Part shown: positions 15,944 to 26,202 of the stretch, piece after piece
Layout of the letters: each line of letters starts with the position of its first letter
Position numbering within the stretch: position 1 is the stretch's first letter
From: an uncultured Collinsella sp.
GTDB taxonomy: Bacteria > Actinomycetota > Coriobacteriia > Coriobacteriales > Coriobacteriaceae
Direction of reading: 5' to 3'
DNA: 64,000 nt
NCBI GenBank assembly: GCA_902491765.1
Contig: CABUIY010000005.1
Coordinates: 62,001-126,000, forward strand
Program-made: the position numbers and the translations under genes
Notes under the pieces: model-generated
What the model was told of the DNA's origin: nothing
What the model saw: only the letters and a program-made list of their open reading frames with translations
Databases searched by the model: none

Positions 15944-16821
15944 TTCAAAGCCCCTTTCAGCATGAAGCGAAGATAGCCGTCAATGGTTGCCCGATCGCAG
16001 GGAATCTCGGGAAAGGCCTCGAGCGTTTCGCGACGGTTGGGCACGAGTACGTCCACGCTGTAGGCGTGGCGGGCGGCACGGGCGCCTTCGACGCAAGCCA
16101 TAAGCTCGGCAGCCTGCGATTGGGTGCAGTGGGCGATGCCGGCACGGTCGGTAATGTCCTCGCGCGGCAGGTCAAAAATAATCGAGCCGTTATCGATGCA
16201 GATGACGCGGTCGGCGGCGCGATCGAGGTCGGACGTAATGTGGCTCGAGAGCAGCACGCTGTGCTGACCGTCGGCGACAAAGGCAAGCAGCTCATCAAGT
16301 AGTTCCTCGCGTGCCATGGGATCGAGGCCCGCGGTGGCTTCGTCCAAAACGAGCAGTTTGGCCTGGTGGCTGAGCGCACAGGCAAGCTGCAGCTTCATGC
16401 CCATGCCACGGGAGAGGTCCTTGACTTTTGTCTTAGGATCGAGGCCAAATCGGTTGATGAATCCGGCGAACGTTTCGCGGTCCCACGTGGGGTACGCCGG
16501 GCCTACGAGCGACTCGATCTGGCCCACCTTGAGCGTGGAGGGGAAGGGGCACGTGTCCAGGACAAGACCGACGCGGGAGCGTAGATGGCGTTGCGACTCA
16601 TCGGGCGCGTCGGCGCCACAGCGCTGCCCAAACAGGTGCACTTCGCCTGCATCGAGCTTTATAAGCCCGAGAGCAGCTCGAATCGTCGTTGTTTTGCCAG
16701 CACCGTTGGCACCAGCAAAGCCGACGATCTGGCCGGGTTCCACAGCGAGCGTGACATCACGCAGCGAAAAGCGGTCGCTCACACGGCGTGAGATGCCTTT
16801 GAGTTCTAAAAGGTTTTGCAT
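15940..16821 (-). CDS. ABC transporter ATP-binding protein
   Basis: A 293-residue ATPase that powers the ABC-2 permease encoded next. It has Walker A GANGAGKTTT (about 37-46), the signature LSRGMGMKLQLA, Walker B LLVLDEATAGLDP and the H-loop LLSSHI. The start at 16821 follows AAAGG. The frame also stays open upstream through the GntR gene, but that is a shadow reading. The C-terminal 60 residues are variable and lack a known domain. Confidence 0.9.
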   Translation of the reverse strand: MQNLLELKGISRRVSDRFSLRDVTLAVEPGQIVGFAGANGAGKTTTIRAALGLIKLDAGEVHLFGQRCGADAPDESQRHLRSRVGLVLDTCPFPSTLKVGQIESLVGPAYPTWDRETFAGFINRFGLDPKTKVKDLSRGMGMKLQLACALSHQAKLLVLDEATAGLDPMAREELLDELLAFVADGQHSVLLSSHITSDLDRAADRVICIDNGSIIFDLPREDITDRAGIAHCTQSQAAELMACVEGARAARHAYSVDVLVPNRRETLEAFPEIPCDRATIDGYLRFMLKGALK

Positions 16822-16844
16822 GGTATAGCCTTTCTTGCAGATGG

Positions 16845-17225
16845 CTACTGCATGGTTTCGGGGGCTACCAGGTCGAGCATCTCGTGCAGCTTGTCGCGCG
16901 TGACGCCCAAGGCTTCGGCTTGGCTTGCCGCTTTCGCAAGCAGCTCTTCGATATGGCAGAGCTGGTTTTCGCGCAAGAGCTCCTGGTTGCCCTCGGCGAC
17001 AAAACAGCCCTTGCCCTGCACGGTGCAGATAAACCCGAGCTGCTCCAGGTCGGCGTAGGCGCGCTTGGTGGTGATGACGCTCACGCCAAGATCGCTCGCG
17101 AGTGCACGGATGCTGGGGAGTTTGGCTCCCGCAGTGAGTGTGCCCGAAAGGATCTGAGCTTTGACTTGCGAGGCTATTTGCTCGTAGATGGGTTTGTCGC
17201 TCGAATTGGATAGGATGATGTCCAC
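16845..17225 (-). CDS. GntR-family (YtrA-type) transcriptional regulator
   Basis: A 126-residue protein with an N-terminal winged helix (YEQIASQVKAQILSGTLTAGAKLPSIRALASDLGVSVITTKRAYADLEQLGF) and a short helical tail. This is the small YtrA type, which commonly controls an adjacent ABC exporter. It is the first gene of a three-gene operon; the ATPase starts 23 bases after it. A 9-bp inverted repeat at 17253-17286 in its promoter is the likely operator, implying autoregulation. Confidence 0.88.
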   Translation of the reverse strand: MDIILSNSSDKPIYEQIASQVKAQILSGTLTAGAKLPSIRALASDLGVSVITTKRAYADLEQLGFICTVQGKGCFVAEGNQELLRENQLCHIEELLAKAASQAEALGVTRDKLHEMLDLVAPETMQ

Positions 17226-17252
17226 AGCGGCTCCTTAGCTGTTGGGCTACAC

Positions 17253-17286
17253 GTGTATATAACCGGTAAGCACAGTATATATACAC
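17253..17286 (-). promoter_or_regulatory. Candidate GntR operator
   Basis: GTGTATATA (17253-17261) and TATATACAC (17278-17286) form a perfect 9-bp inverted repeat with a 16-base spacer, just upstream of the GntR start. It overlaps the AT-rich region where the promoter should lie. Confidence 0.6.
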
Positions 17287-17336
17287 TATGCACAGTTACG
17301 CAAGAGGCAAATACGGATTGTCCGCTCGTTCATTCA

Positions 17337-17553
17337 TCTCAATCTGTAACATCTGGAACCGATTTGGACGGCTACCTGTTACAGATTGAGATTTTGCTGG
17401 CGGGCCCCACCTGTTTGTCTAAATCTGTAACAACTGGAGAAGATTTTGGCTGCTAGATGTTACAGAACGAGATCTTTCTGGGACGCCCACCTGGTTGTCT
17501 CAATCTGTAACAGGTAGAGGTTCAAAAACCGTCTAGATGTTACAGATCGAGAC
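17337..17553. repeat. Tandem array of three 80-bp hairpin units
   Basis: Each unit begins with a form of TCTCAATCTGTAAC, ends with a form of GTTACAGATTGAGA, and can fold into a hairpin. ATCTGTAAC starts at 17342, 17423 and 17503, so the period is 80-81 bases. The linkers share CACCTG-TTGTCT. The array fills most of the 472-bp gap between the GntR and prfC genes, which are divergent. No gene was found in this gap. Confidence 0.8.
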
Positions 17554-17697
17554 GAACTGCTGCGGAGTGCCGCCATCGACTGCTACCCTAGGCCCCAACT
17601 GATGAATTTGTCCTGATAGGTGCCCTATGGCGGAATTTCGCGGCTACAATAGTGCGGTTACAACGACGTAATGCACTCAATGCAAGAAAGGATCCGC

Positions 17698-19311
<1,614 letters not shown>

Positions 19312-19317
19312 CGCATT

Positions 19318-19347
19318 GGCGCGGTGGTCCTGTGGGGCTGCCGCGCC
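19318..19347 (+). terminator. Candidate terminator after prfC
   Basis: GGCGCGG and CCGCGCC enclose partly paired sequence and are followed by GTTTGTTTG. The stem is imperfect. Confidence 0.45.
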
Positions 19348-19411
19348 GTTTGTTTGCCTTATGCCGCGCGAGCGGCTATCATACCCACCGTCGTCTCAAG
19401 ACCGGGGCGTC

Positions 19412-19440
19412 CGAGCAGTTCGGGTCCGATATCCTGCTCG
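19412..19440 (+). other. Leader hairpin before the queuosine-precursor transporter
   Basis: CGAGCAG (19412-19418) and CTGCTCG (19434-19440) form a perfect 7-bp stem with a 15-base loop. They are followed by TTAAACCTAAAACC and the AAAGGA ribosome-binding site. A preQ1-type riboswitch would make sense here, but the conserved preQ1-I core was not recognised. Confidence 0.3.
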
Positions 19441-19467
19441 TTAAACCTAAAACCAAAGGAGTACATA

Positions 19468-20190
19468 ATGATCAAGAAGGTCATGGAGGACTACAAGGTC
19501 CTGTTGCGGAGCATTCCCGCGGCAACGGTTTCGCTGTTTTTCGTGAGTGTCATCATGATGAACCTGCTGGCCAACAAGGAGCTTATCAGCCTGCCGTATC
19601 TGGCGCTCGATTGCGGCTTTGTGGTGAGCTGGGTTTCGTTTTTGTGCCAGGACATGATCTGCAAGCGCTTTGGCGCCAAGGCATCCATCAAAATCTCTAT
19701 CCTCGCGCTGCTGGTCAACCTTGCCGTGAGCCTGTGCTTTTGGGCATGCTCGCTTACGCCCGGCATGTGGGGCGCTTACTACGACACGGGCATGATCGAG
19801 GTCAACACTGCCCTTAACGCCACCATCGGCGGCACCTGGTACGTGGTGCTGGGCTCTTCGCTTGCCATGCTCGTTTCTGCCGTGGTTAACTCCACGCTTA
19901 ACCAGTCGCTCGGCCGTATGCTCAAAAAGAATAACTTTGCGAGCTTTGCCTTCCGCTCCTATGTGTCTACGGGTGTTGGCCAGTTTATCGACAACTTGGT
20001 CTTTGCCATTGTGGTGAGCCACACGTTCTTTGGTTGGACCTGGGTGCAGGTCCTTATGTGCTCGCTGACCGGCGCTGTCGCCGAGCTGCTGTGCGAGGTC
20101 TTCCTGAGCCCCGTGGGCTACAAGGTCGTGCGCGGCTGGGAGCGCGAGAACGTGGGCTCCGAGTACCTCGAGCGCCACGCAACCGCCTAA
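19468..20190 (+). CDS. Queuosine precursor transporter (YhhQ/VUT family)
   Basis: A 240-residue membrane protein with about six helices that imports queuosine precursors (preQ0/preQ1 or queuine). The family pattern is visible in FFVSVIMMNLLANKELISL, VVSWVSFLCQDMICKRFGAKAS and STGVGQFIDNLVFAIV. AAAGGA precedes ATG 19468. A short-chain dehydrogenase gene follows nine bases after the stop and is probably co-transcribed. No queuosine biosynthesis gene is seen in the window, so salvage is the likely mode. Confidence 0.87.
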   Translation: MIKKVMEDYKVLLRSIPAATVSLFFVSVIMMNLLANKELISLPYLALDCGFVVSWVSFLCQDMICKRFGAKASIKISILALLVNLAVSLCFWACSLTPGMWGAYYDTGMIEVNTALNATIGGTWYVVLGSSLAMLVSAVVNSTLNQSLGRMLKKNNFASFAFRSYVSTGVGQFIDNLVFAIVVSHTFFGWTWVQVLMCSLTGAVAELLCEVFLSPVGYKVVRGWERENVGSEYLERHATA

Positions 20191-20199
20191 GGAGCAAGT

Positions 20200-20880
20200 A
20201 TGCGGGTTTTGATCACGGGCGCTTCGGGCGGTATCGGAGCCGCGTGCGTGCAGCGCTTTTTGGACGAGGGCCACGAGGTCGTGGGCTTTGATCTTTTGCC
20301 ATCGACGATCGAACACGAGCGCTACCGCCATCTGATCGTTGATGTCCGCAAGCCGGACGCGTTTCCAGACGATCTTGAACCCCAGGTAATCGTGAACGTT
20401 GCCGGTACGCAGGATTCGGCCGACGACATCGCCGCCAACCTGTGTGGCACCATCAACGTGACCGAGCGCTACGCCTTTGTGGGGGAGGGGCTTGCCGCCA
20501 AGCCGGCGCCGACTATCAAATCCGTGGTCAATGTGGGATCCGCGAGTGGGCATACGGGATCGGAGTTTCCCGCCTATGCCGCCAGCAAGGGCGGCGTTAT
20601 CGCCTACACCAAGAACCTTGCAAACCGTCTGGCGCCGCAGGCCATCGCCAACAGTGTGGACCCGGGCGGCGTTATCACGCCGCTCAACCGTTGCGTGATG
20701 GAAGACGAACACCTGTGGAGCCAGATTATGGAGCTCACGCCGCTTAGGCGCTGGGCCACTGCCCAAGAGATTGCCGAGTGGATCTACTTTGTGGGCGTGA
20801 CCAACCGGTTTATGACCGGACAGAGCCTGTTGATCGATGGCGGCGAGGCCGGCCGCACGCAATTTATTTGGCCCGAATAG
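20200..20880 (+). CDS. Short-chain dehydrogenase/reductase
   Basis: A 226-residue NAD(P)-dependent SDR enzyme. It has the glycine-rich motif TGASGGIG (residues 6-13), NVAG, a catalytic serine in NVGSASG, and YAASK (Tyr/Lys pair). The end, GQSLLIDGGEAGR, is typical of classical SDRs. It is slightly shorter than the usual 250 residues. AAGGAG precedes ATG 20200. It is probably translated from the same mRNA as the transporter before it. The substrate cannot be predicted. Confidence 0.85.
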   Translation: MRVLITGASGGIGAACVQRFLDEGHEVVGFDLLPSTIEHERYRHLIVDVRKPDAFPDDLEPQVIVNVAGTQDSADDIAANLCGTINVTERYAFVGEGLAAKPAPTIKSVVNVGSASGHTGSEFPAYAASKGGVIAYTKNLANRLAPQAIANSVDPGGVITPLNRCVMEDEHLWSQIMELTPLRRWATAQEIAEWIYFVGVTNRFMTGQSLLIDGGEAGRTQFIWPE

Positions 20881-20885
20881 GAAAC

Positions 20886-20916
20886 GCGCCCGATGGAAAG
20901 CCGTCGGGCGCATTTT
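20886..20916 (+). terminator. Rho-independent terminator after the SDR gene
   Basis: GCGCCCGA and TCGGGCGC, with additional inner pairs, form a stem followed by ATTTTTATG. It separates the SDR from the convergent ung gene. Confidence 0.82.
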
Positions 20917-20929
20917 TATGTATCGATTT

Positions 20930-21655
20930 TTAGTCGAGGCAAGTCCAGTTGACGGGGGTCGAGCCGTGCTGTTCGAGTAGCCGATTGGCAGCGGAGAAGG
21001 GACGCGACCCCATAAAGGCGGGGAGTTCTGCCGTGGCACGGTTAGCCGAAAGCGGCGAGGGGTGAGTGGAGGCCAGGCAGAACTTGCCGGTTGCCTTGCC
21101 CGCGCCAGTCGCGACGAGCTTACCTTCGACCATCTGTTGGGCAAAGCGGCCCCATGCCAAAAAGACAACCGGTTGGGGCAGCTGGCAGCAGCGTTCGATA
21201 ACGTAGTCGGTGAGCGTACTCCAGCCTAGTTTGGCGTGCGAGTTGGCGGTATGCTCGCGCACGGTGAGCGTAGTGTTGAGGAGCAGGACGCCCTGCTGTG
21301 CCCATGGTGTTAGGTCTCCCGTGGCGGGAATGGGGCAACCCAAATCGGCTTTGAGTTCCTTATAGATGTTGCGCAGGCTCGGCGGCAACTTGGTTTGCGT
21401 CGCGGGGACCGAGAACGACAGCCCCATTGCCTGGTTGGGTCCGTGATAGGGGTCTTGACCCAAGATGACAACCTTGACCTGGTCGGCCGGCGTGTAGGCG
21501 AGGGCATTGAGGATGTCGTCTTGTGCCGGGTAGATAGTCTGCTCGGCACGCAAAAGGGCGATGCGCTCGAGCAGCTGGTTCGTAGTGTCACGTACCGGCT
21601 GCGGCGCATCGCCCAACCAAGTTGCTATGTTGCGGTCGCGAGTTGCGGTGTCCAT
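20930..21655 (-). CDS. ung: Uracil-DNA glycosylase
   Basis: This family-1 enzyme removes uracil from DNA in base-excision repair. The 241-residue protein carries the water-activating motif GQDPYHGPNQAMGLSF (about residues 66-81) and the DNA-clamping motif HPSPLSA near residue 194. AAAGGAG precedes ATG 21655. The size is slightly above the usual 225. It is a single-gene unit between convergent and same-strand neighbours. Confidence 0.95.
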   Translation of the reverse strand: MDTATRDRNIATWLGDAPQPVRDTTNQLLERIALLRAEQTIYPAQDDILNALAYTPADQVKVVILGQDPYHGPNQAMGLSFSVPATQTKLPPSLRNIYKELKADLGCPIPATGDLTPWAQQGVLLLNTTLTVREHTANSHAKLGWSTLTDYVIERCCQLPQPVVFLAWGRFAQQMVEGKLVATGAGKATGKFCLASTHPSPLSANRATAELPAFMGSRPFSAANRLLEQHGSTPVNWTCLD

Positions 21656-21743
21656 GGGGCTCCTTTACGTCAGATGCTCTGTTGGCATCTATTGTAAAGG
21701 CGCACCGGTTGCCTTTCTGCCGCGGCTGTATGAAGAGTGGGGT

Positions 21744-22646
21744 CTACGAGACGTGCTCGGGCGCTCCTGCCATGCGAGCCTGTCCATGTGCGCGGAGGCG
21801 CGGAAGCTCGACGGTTGCCGCCATGACGCCGGTGAGGATGAGAGCTGCACCCAGGAAGGCGATGGGGCTCAGGACCTCACCGACTAGGAAGAACGAAAAG
21901 ACGGCGGAGCAGACCGGCTCGAGCGAGAAGGCAAAGCCGGTGGTCTCGGCAGGCACGTGGGGCTGCACGAGCGTCTGGGTGATAAAGCCGTAGGCAGAGC
22001 AGATGAGTGCGAGCGCGACGACGACTACGACCTCGCCCGGCGTGCCGGGAAGCGTGAAGCCGCCAAAGGTGAATGCGGCGATGCCCGAGAACAAGCCGCC
22101 AAAGCCCAGCTGCCAAACGCCCAGAGCCAGCGGGTCGACATCTTCGACAAAGCGCTTCGCCACAATGATGTGTCCGGCGTAGACAAAGGCGGAGAGCAGC
22201 ATGATGATCGCGCCCGGGTTCAGGCTGGTAAAGTCGGTGCCCGAGAGCAGCAGCATGCCGCAGGTGACGATGGCGGTGCCGACGAGCACTTTGCGCTCGG
22301 GGGCGCGACGCAGCAGGGCGGCGTTGGCAAACGGTACGATCACGACCGTCAGGCTCTGCAAAAAGCCGGCAGTGGAGGCAGAGGTGAGGCTGGAGCCCAG
22401 GCACATGCAGGTGAGCTCGGTTGCCATAATGGCGCCGATGATGGCGGCACGGACCATAAGGTCGCGGTTGATGCGGAAAGCGCGCTTGTGGAAGAGCAGC
22501 AGGCAGACCACAAAGGCGATGATGCAACGTAGCGCGACGATGCTCGTGGCGTTCATGCTGTCCATGCCGATCTTCATGAGGGGATACGAAAAGCCCCATG
22601 CGACGGGAACGGAAAATGAGAGCGCGATTGCTTTTTTGCGATCCAT
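21744..22646 (-). CDS. EamA/DMT-family transporter (copy 1)
   Basis: A 300-residue membrane protein with ten predicted helices in two EamA halves. The N-terminal helix ends in PVAWGFSYPLMKIGMDSM, and the second half contains GHIIVAKRFVEDVDPLALGVWQLGFGG. Such proteins export or import small metabolites, often amino acids or nucleotides. AAAGGAG precedes ATG 22646. It is divergent from a LysR regulator whose likely operator lies in the shared promoter. A second EamA/LysR pair exists at 59331-61218. Confidence 0.85.
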   Translation of the reverse strand: MDRKKAIALSFSVPVAWGFSYPLMKIGMDSMNATSIVALRCIIAFVVCLLLFHKRAFRINRDLMVRAAIIGAIMATELTCMCLGSSLTSASTAGFLQSLTVVIVPFANAALLRRAPERKVLVGTAIVTCGMLLLSGTDFTSLNPGAIIMLLSAFVYAGHIIVAKRFVEDVDPLALGVWQLGFGGLFSGIAAFTFGGFTLPGTPGEVVVVVALALICSAYGFITQTLVQPHVPAETTGFAFSLEPVCSAVFSFFLVGEVLSPIAFLGAALILTGVMAATVELPRLRAHGQARMAGAPEHVS

Positions 22647-22726
22647 GGGACTCCTTTTGTTACAGAACGGTTTCGCAAAAAGGATTCTGCTCCCAGATGT
22701 GGATGTAGTAAAGCGAATGTATCTTC

Positions 22727-22745
22727 AGTATGATTAAGAAATACT
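22727..22745. promoter_or_regulatory. Candidate LysR operator (EamA/LysR pair 1)
   Basis: AGTAT and ATACT form an inverted repeat with a nine-base spacer, matching the T-N11-A style of LysR sites, between the divergent genes. Confidence 0.45.
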
Positions 22746-22804
22746 AATGTAGGCAGAAAAAGCCCTGGCAAAACGTTTTACGGCTGCAGTGATGTGGAGG
22801 CACG

Positions 22805-23671
22805 ATGGCATCGCGGTATCAGATTGTTTGTATGGTGGTCGATCGCGGCAGTCTTAAGGGCGCAGCGGACGAGCTGGGCTATACGCAAAGCGCGGTGAGC
22901 CAGGCCGTCAAGGCGCTCGAGCGCGAGCTGGGCACCACGCTTATCGAGCGCGGTAAGCAGGGTGTTTCGCTTACGCGCGACGGTAAACAATATCTGCCGT
23001 ACCTGCGCCAGATCGTGACTGCCGAGGCCGAGCTCGAGGGCAAGCGCCAGGAGCTGCTGGGACTTTCGTCGACTGATATTCGCATCGCGACGTTTACCAA
23101 CGTGAGTCGAACCGTATTGCCGCGCGTGATCCGCGATTTTGGAGCCCTGCACCCGGGCGTACGCTTTACCCTCAAGCAGGGCGATTACACGCGCAACGCC
23201 CAGTGGGTGCACGATGGCGTGGTTGATTTTTGCTTTACGGCACGCGGATTTACCGCTGGGCTCGAGAAGCGCGTGGTCTATCACGACGAGTTGGTGGCAT
23301 TGTTGCCGGCCGCGCATCCGCTGACGGCAAAGGAAAAGGTGACACTCGCCGACCTGGCGTCCGAGCCGTTTGTACTGCTGGATGAGGGCGAACAGAGCCT
23401 GGTGCTCGATGCATTTGCGGCGCATGGGCTGTCGCCGCACGTGACGAGCGAGGTGACCGACGACTACACCATTATGGCGATGGTGGAGGAGGGCCTAGGC
23501 GTGAGCATGCTCTACCGTCGTACTGTGGAGGGCATGCGAGCCGATATTCGTGTGCGGCCCATCGTGCATGCCCCCTCGCGCGACGTGGTGGCGGCCTGGC
23601 GCAGCTGGGACACCATGCCTATCGCCACGAGGCGCTTTATCGACTATATGAGCTCGCATATTGTCAATTAA
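22805..23671 (+). CDS. LysR-family transcriptional regulator (pair 1)
   Basis: A 288-residue regulator. The N-terminal winged helix is clear (VDRGSLKGAADELGYTQSAVSQAVKALERELG) and is followed by a periplasmic-binding-like ligand domain (IRIATFTNVSRTVLPRVIRDF). TGGAGG precedes ATG 22805. It is divergent from an EamA transporter, which it probably controls. It resembles the regulator at 60361-61218 along its whole length, for example both contain DDY-IMAMVE-GLGVS. Confidence 0.9.
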   Translation: MASRYQIVCMVVDRGSLKGAADELGYTQSAVSQAVKALERELGTTLIERGKQGVSLTRDGKQYLPYLRQIVTAEAELEGKRQELLGLSSTDIRIATFTNVSRTVLPRVIRDFGALHPGVRFTLKQGDYTRNAQWVHDGVVDFCFTARGFTAGLEKRVVYHDELVALLPAAHPLTAKEKVTLADLASEPFVLLDEGEQSLVLDAFAAHGLSPHVTSEVTDDYTIMAMVEEGLGVSMLYRRTVEGMRADIRVRPIVHAPSRDVVAAWRSWDTMPIATRRFIDYMSSHIVN

Positions 23672-23698
23672 TGACTGGCGTAGCGTTGGGTGCGGTGT

Positions 23699-25081
23699 TT
23701 AGCGGGCTGTCGCTTTGGCTTGGGTGGCGCGATAGGTGCGTGCCGGGTGGCAGAGTAGCACCGCCACGACCATAAAGAACGCCGTGGTGCCCAGGCTGAT
23801 GGGGTAGACCATCATGATGTTCGCAAAGGTGCGGAAGTGCGGGAACACGCAGAACACCCAATAGAAGCGGATGCCGCAGACGCAGATCATGGTGATGAGG
23901 GCGGGCGTGAGCGAGATACCAAAGCCGCGCAGGTAGCCTGACATGTTTTCGTAGAACATGCTAAAGGCGTACGCCGGGAAGATCGAACACACGCGGATAT
24001 AGCCGATCGAGACGATGTTGGGGTCGCTGTTGAACAGCGACAAGATCTCGCGTCCCAGGCCGACAATAACGATGATCGTGGTGAGTGCAACGATACCGCC
24101 TTCGACCAGGCAGACCTTAAGCGTTTTGGTGCAGCGATCGATCTGGCGGGCACCGTGGTTTTGTCCCACAAAGGTGGTGCACGCCTGGCTAAAGCTGTTG
24201 AGCAGGTTGTAGCACACGTACTCCAGACTCATGGCGGCGCTCGATGCGGCCATGACTTCGGTGCCAAGGCTGTTGATGGCAGACTGGATGATGATGTTGG
24301 CGACGGCAAAGACAGCGCTTTGGATGCCGGCGGGCAGGCCAATCTTGACGATGCGCTTGAGGGCGACGGGGTCGATAGCCAGGTCGCGTGGGGTGACGCG
24401 GACGACGGAGTCGGTCTTGAGTAGGCGGATAAAGAGCGTAGCGGCGCTGACGGTGTAAGCGATGGCGGTGGCGATGGCGACGCCCGCGACGCCCCAGTGG
24501 AGTACAGGGACAAAGATGAGGTCCAGGCCAATGTTGAGGACGGTGGACACGGCAAGCGCCTGCAGCGGCATGCGGGTGATGCCGACGGAGCGGAAGATCG
24601 CGGCCTCAAAGTTGTAGAGCAAGATCGAGGGCATGCTCAGCAAAAAGACGCGCAGATAGAGTGAGGCGAGCGGCATGGTCTCGGCGGGAACGTTGAGCGC
24701 GGCGAGCATGGGCTCGGCAAAGATCTCGCCCAGTGCGATGACGACAAAGCCCACGAGTGCCATTAAAATCGAGGTATGGACGGCGCGTTTGACCATGTTC
24801 TGATCGTTGCGGCCGATAGCGTTGGCGATGACCACGTTGGAGCCAAGCGACATGCCAATAAACAGGTTGAGCATAAGACTGGTAAGCGGAACATTGGAGC
24901 CGACCGCCGCCATGGCGAGGGTTCCCTGGTCGCCCGAGAAGTTACCGATAATGACCGTGGCGATGAGGTTCGACAGCTGCTCCAAGATGCTCGTGGCGGC
25001 CACGGGGAAGGCGAACAGGGGAATATTGCGCCACAGCGAGCCGGTGGTCATGTCAATGTGCTTAGATACGGTATCAGCCAT
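23699..25081 (-). CDS. MATE-family efflux transporter
   Basis: A 460-residue protein with twelve predicted membrane helices and the MatE repeats (PVAATSILEQLSNLIATVIIGNF; LPAGIQSAVFAVANIIIQSAINSLG). MATE proteins export drugs or metabolites using Na+ or H+ gradients. It converges on the preceding LysR gene. The start ATG 25081 has only a weak ribosome-binding site (GAGAG). A palindromic element lies 65 bases upstream of its start. The substrate is unknown. Confidence 0.88.
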   Translation of the reverse strand: MADTVSKHIDMTTGSLWRNIPLFAFPVAATSILEQLSNLIATVIIGNFSGDQGTLAMAAVGSNVPLTSLMLNLFIGMSLGSNVVIANAIGRNDQNMVKRAVHTSILMALVGFVVIALGEIFAEPMLAALNVPAETMPLASLYLRVFLLSMPSILLYNFEAAIFRSVGITRMPLQALAVSTVLNIGLDLIFVPVLHWGVAGVAIATAIAYTVSAATLFIRLLKTDSVVRVTPRDLAIDPVALKRIVKIGLPAGIQSAVFAVANIIIQSAINSLGTEVMAASSAAMSLEYVCYNLLNSFSQACTTFVGQNHGARQIDRCTKTLKVCLVEGGIVALTTIIVIVGLGREILSLFNSDPNIVSIGYIRVCSIFPAYAFSMFYENMSGYLRGFGISLTPALITMICVCGIRFYWVFCVFPHFRTFANIMMVYPISLGTTAFFMVVAVLLCHPARTYRATQAKATAR

Positions 25082-25145
25082 ACGCTCTCAATCTCTAACA
25101 TGCTTTTTTGTGCTTATTTGCGCAGACGATGATACTCCTAATCGG

Positions 25146-25203
25146 CTAGTCATTGGGGACGTTCTAAAACGACTAGTCATTCAAGAATGTCCCCAATGAC
25201 TAG
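25146..25203. repeat. Palindromic element, TTGGGGACGTTCT family, copy 2
   Basis: CTAGTCATTGGGGACGTTCT (25146-25165) pairs with 25184-25203 with a single mismatch. The loop contains CGACTAGTCAT, as in copy 1 at 2538-2581. It separates the divergent MATE and rlmA genes. Confidence 0.78.
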
Positions 25204-25259
25204 GTGGGGAAGGCGTGCGACAATGGTGTGCGTCGTGTTGTTCGCGCTAAGGAGTTGTC

Positions 25260-26075
25260 ATGTTGTTGTGTCCCGTTTGCCATGAGCCGTTGGTGGATGA
25301 CGAACGCGGCGCTGCATGCGCGGGCGGACATCGGTTTGACCGTGCGCGCGAGGGCTATCTATATCTACTGCGCTCGTCCAAGAGCGGCGACTCCATGGGC
25401 GATTCCAAGTCGCAGGCACGCAGCCGTCGTGACTTTCTGAACCGTGGCTACTATGCGCCGTTGCGCGATGCGATGGTTGAGCTGGTGCGCAAGCAGGTGT
25501 CTGGGCGCACCGCGTCTACGAACGGCCCCATGACGTTGCTCGATATTTGCTGTGGCGAGGGCTACTACACCAGCGCCATGGGCGCGGTGCCGGGCGTGGA
25601 TGCTTACGGTTTCGACCTAGGCAAAGAGATGGTGCGCCTGGCCGCCAAGCGCGGCGATGCGACCTATTTCGTGGCCAATATGAAGGACATTCCCGTGGCC
25701 GATGGCGCCTTCGATATGGTGACTGAGCTCTTTGCTCCCTTTAACGAGCGCGAGTTTGCCCGCGTGCTGGCGCCCGAGGGCTCGCTCTACACCGTGGTGC
25801 CAGGTGCCCGCCATCTCTTTGGGCTCAAGGAGGTGCTTTACGACACGCCGTACCTTAACGATGAGAAGCTGCCGCAGACCACCGAGCTCGAGTTGGTCGG
25901 AACGCAGCGGGTATCTGCGAATATTACGCTTCAGACCCAGGCCGATATCGAGGCGGTGTTCCAGATGACGCCGTACTACTACCGCACGCGCCCTGCCGAC
26001 AAAGAGCGCCTGGCAAACTTGGACACGCTCCAAACCGATATCGACTTCATTATCGCCGAGTACCGCCACAGCTAA
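25260..26075 (+). CDS. rlmA: 23S rRNA guanine-N1 methyltransferase (RlmA family)
   Basis: A 271-residue SAM-dependent methyltransferase. The N-terminus is a zinc-binding knuckle (CPVCHEPL...CAGGHRFD) typical of RlmA enzymes, which methylate a guanine in helix 35 of 23S rRNA. The SAM motif is LLDICCGEGYYTSAM, followed by GFDLGKEMVRLAAKR. AAGGAG precedes ATG 25260. The subgroup (G745 or G748) cannot be decided; the latter can give macrolide tolerance. Palindromic elements lie on both sides of the gene. Confidence 0.87.
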   Translation: MLLCPVCHEPLVDDERGAACAGGHRFDRAREGYLYLLRSSKSGDSMGDSKSQARSRRDFLNRGYYAPLRDAMVELVRKQVSGRTASTNGPMTLLDICCGEGYYTSAMGAVPGVDAYGFDLGKEMVRLAAKRGDATYFVANMKDIPVADGAFDMVTELFAPFNEREFARVLAPEGSLYTVVPGARHLFGLKEVLYDTPYLNDEKLPQTTELELVGTQRVSANITLQTQADIEAVFQMTPYYYRTRPADKERLANLDTLQTDIDFIIAEYRHS

Positions 26076-26077
26076 CA

Positions 26078-26112
26078 ACCTGCCAAAAAGGGACAGGTTT
26101 ATTTTGGTAGGT
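26078..26112. repeat. Palindromic element, ACCTGCCAAAA family, copy 1
   Basis: An 11-bp inverted repeat (ACCTGCCAAAA with TTTTGGTAGGT, one G-T pair) starts two bases after the rlmA stop. The loop AAGGGACAGGTTTA is identical in the copy at 44201-44235; the two copies differ at one base of 35. Confidence 0.8.
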
Positions 26113-26129
26113 TTTATCTGGTCAAACGT

Positions 26130-26167
26130 AAAGGACCGACCGCGGAGATGCGCGATCGGCCCTTTTT
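26130..26167. terminator. Bidirectional terminator
   Basis: AAAGGACCGACCGCG (26130-26144) pairs with 26151-26165 with two G-T-type differences and is followed by TT. It lies between convergent rlmA and a membrane protein gene. Confidence 0.78.
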
Positions 26168-26202
26168 AGTTGCTTGGCTACAGAGGTTATGAGTAGCGAG
26201 CG

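Noticed and set aside
16822..17286. N-terminal extension of the ABC ATPase reading through the GntR gene.
   Set aside because: The extension has no domain and overlaps a clear GntR protein in another frame; the ATPase has a good start at 16821.
17337..17553. Possible CRISPR array.
   Set aside because: Only three units; the conserved parts are inverted pairs within units and the intervening sequence is partly conserved, unlike spacers.
19447..21168. Long minus-strand frame crossing the transporter, SDR and ung region.
   Set aside because: It spans three clearly identified genes on both strands and has no domain match; it is a codon-bias shadow.
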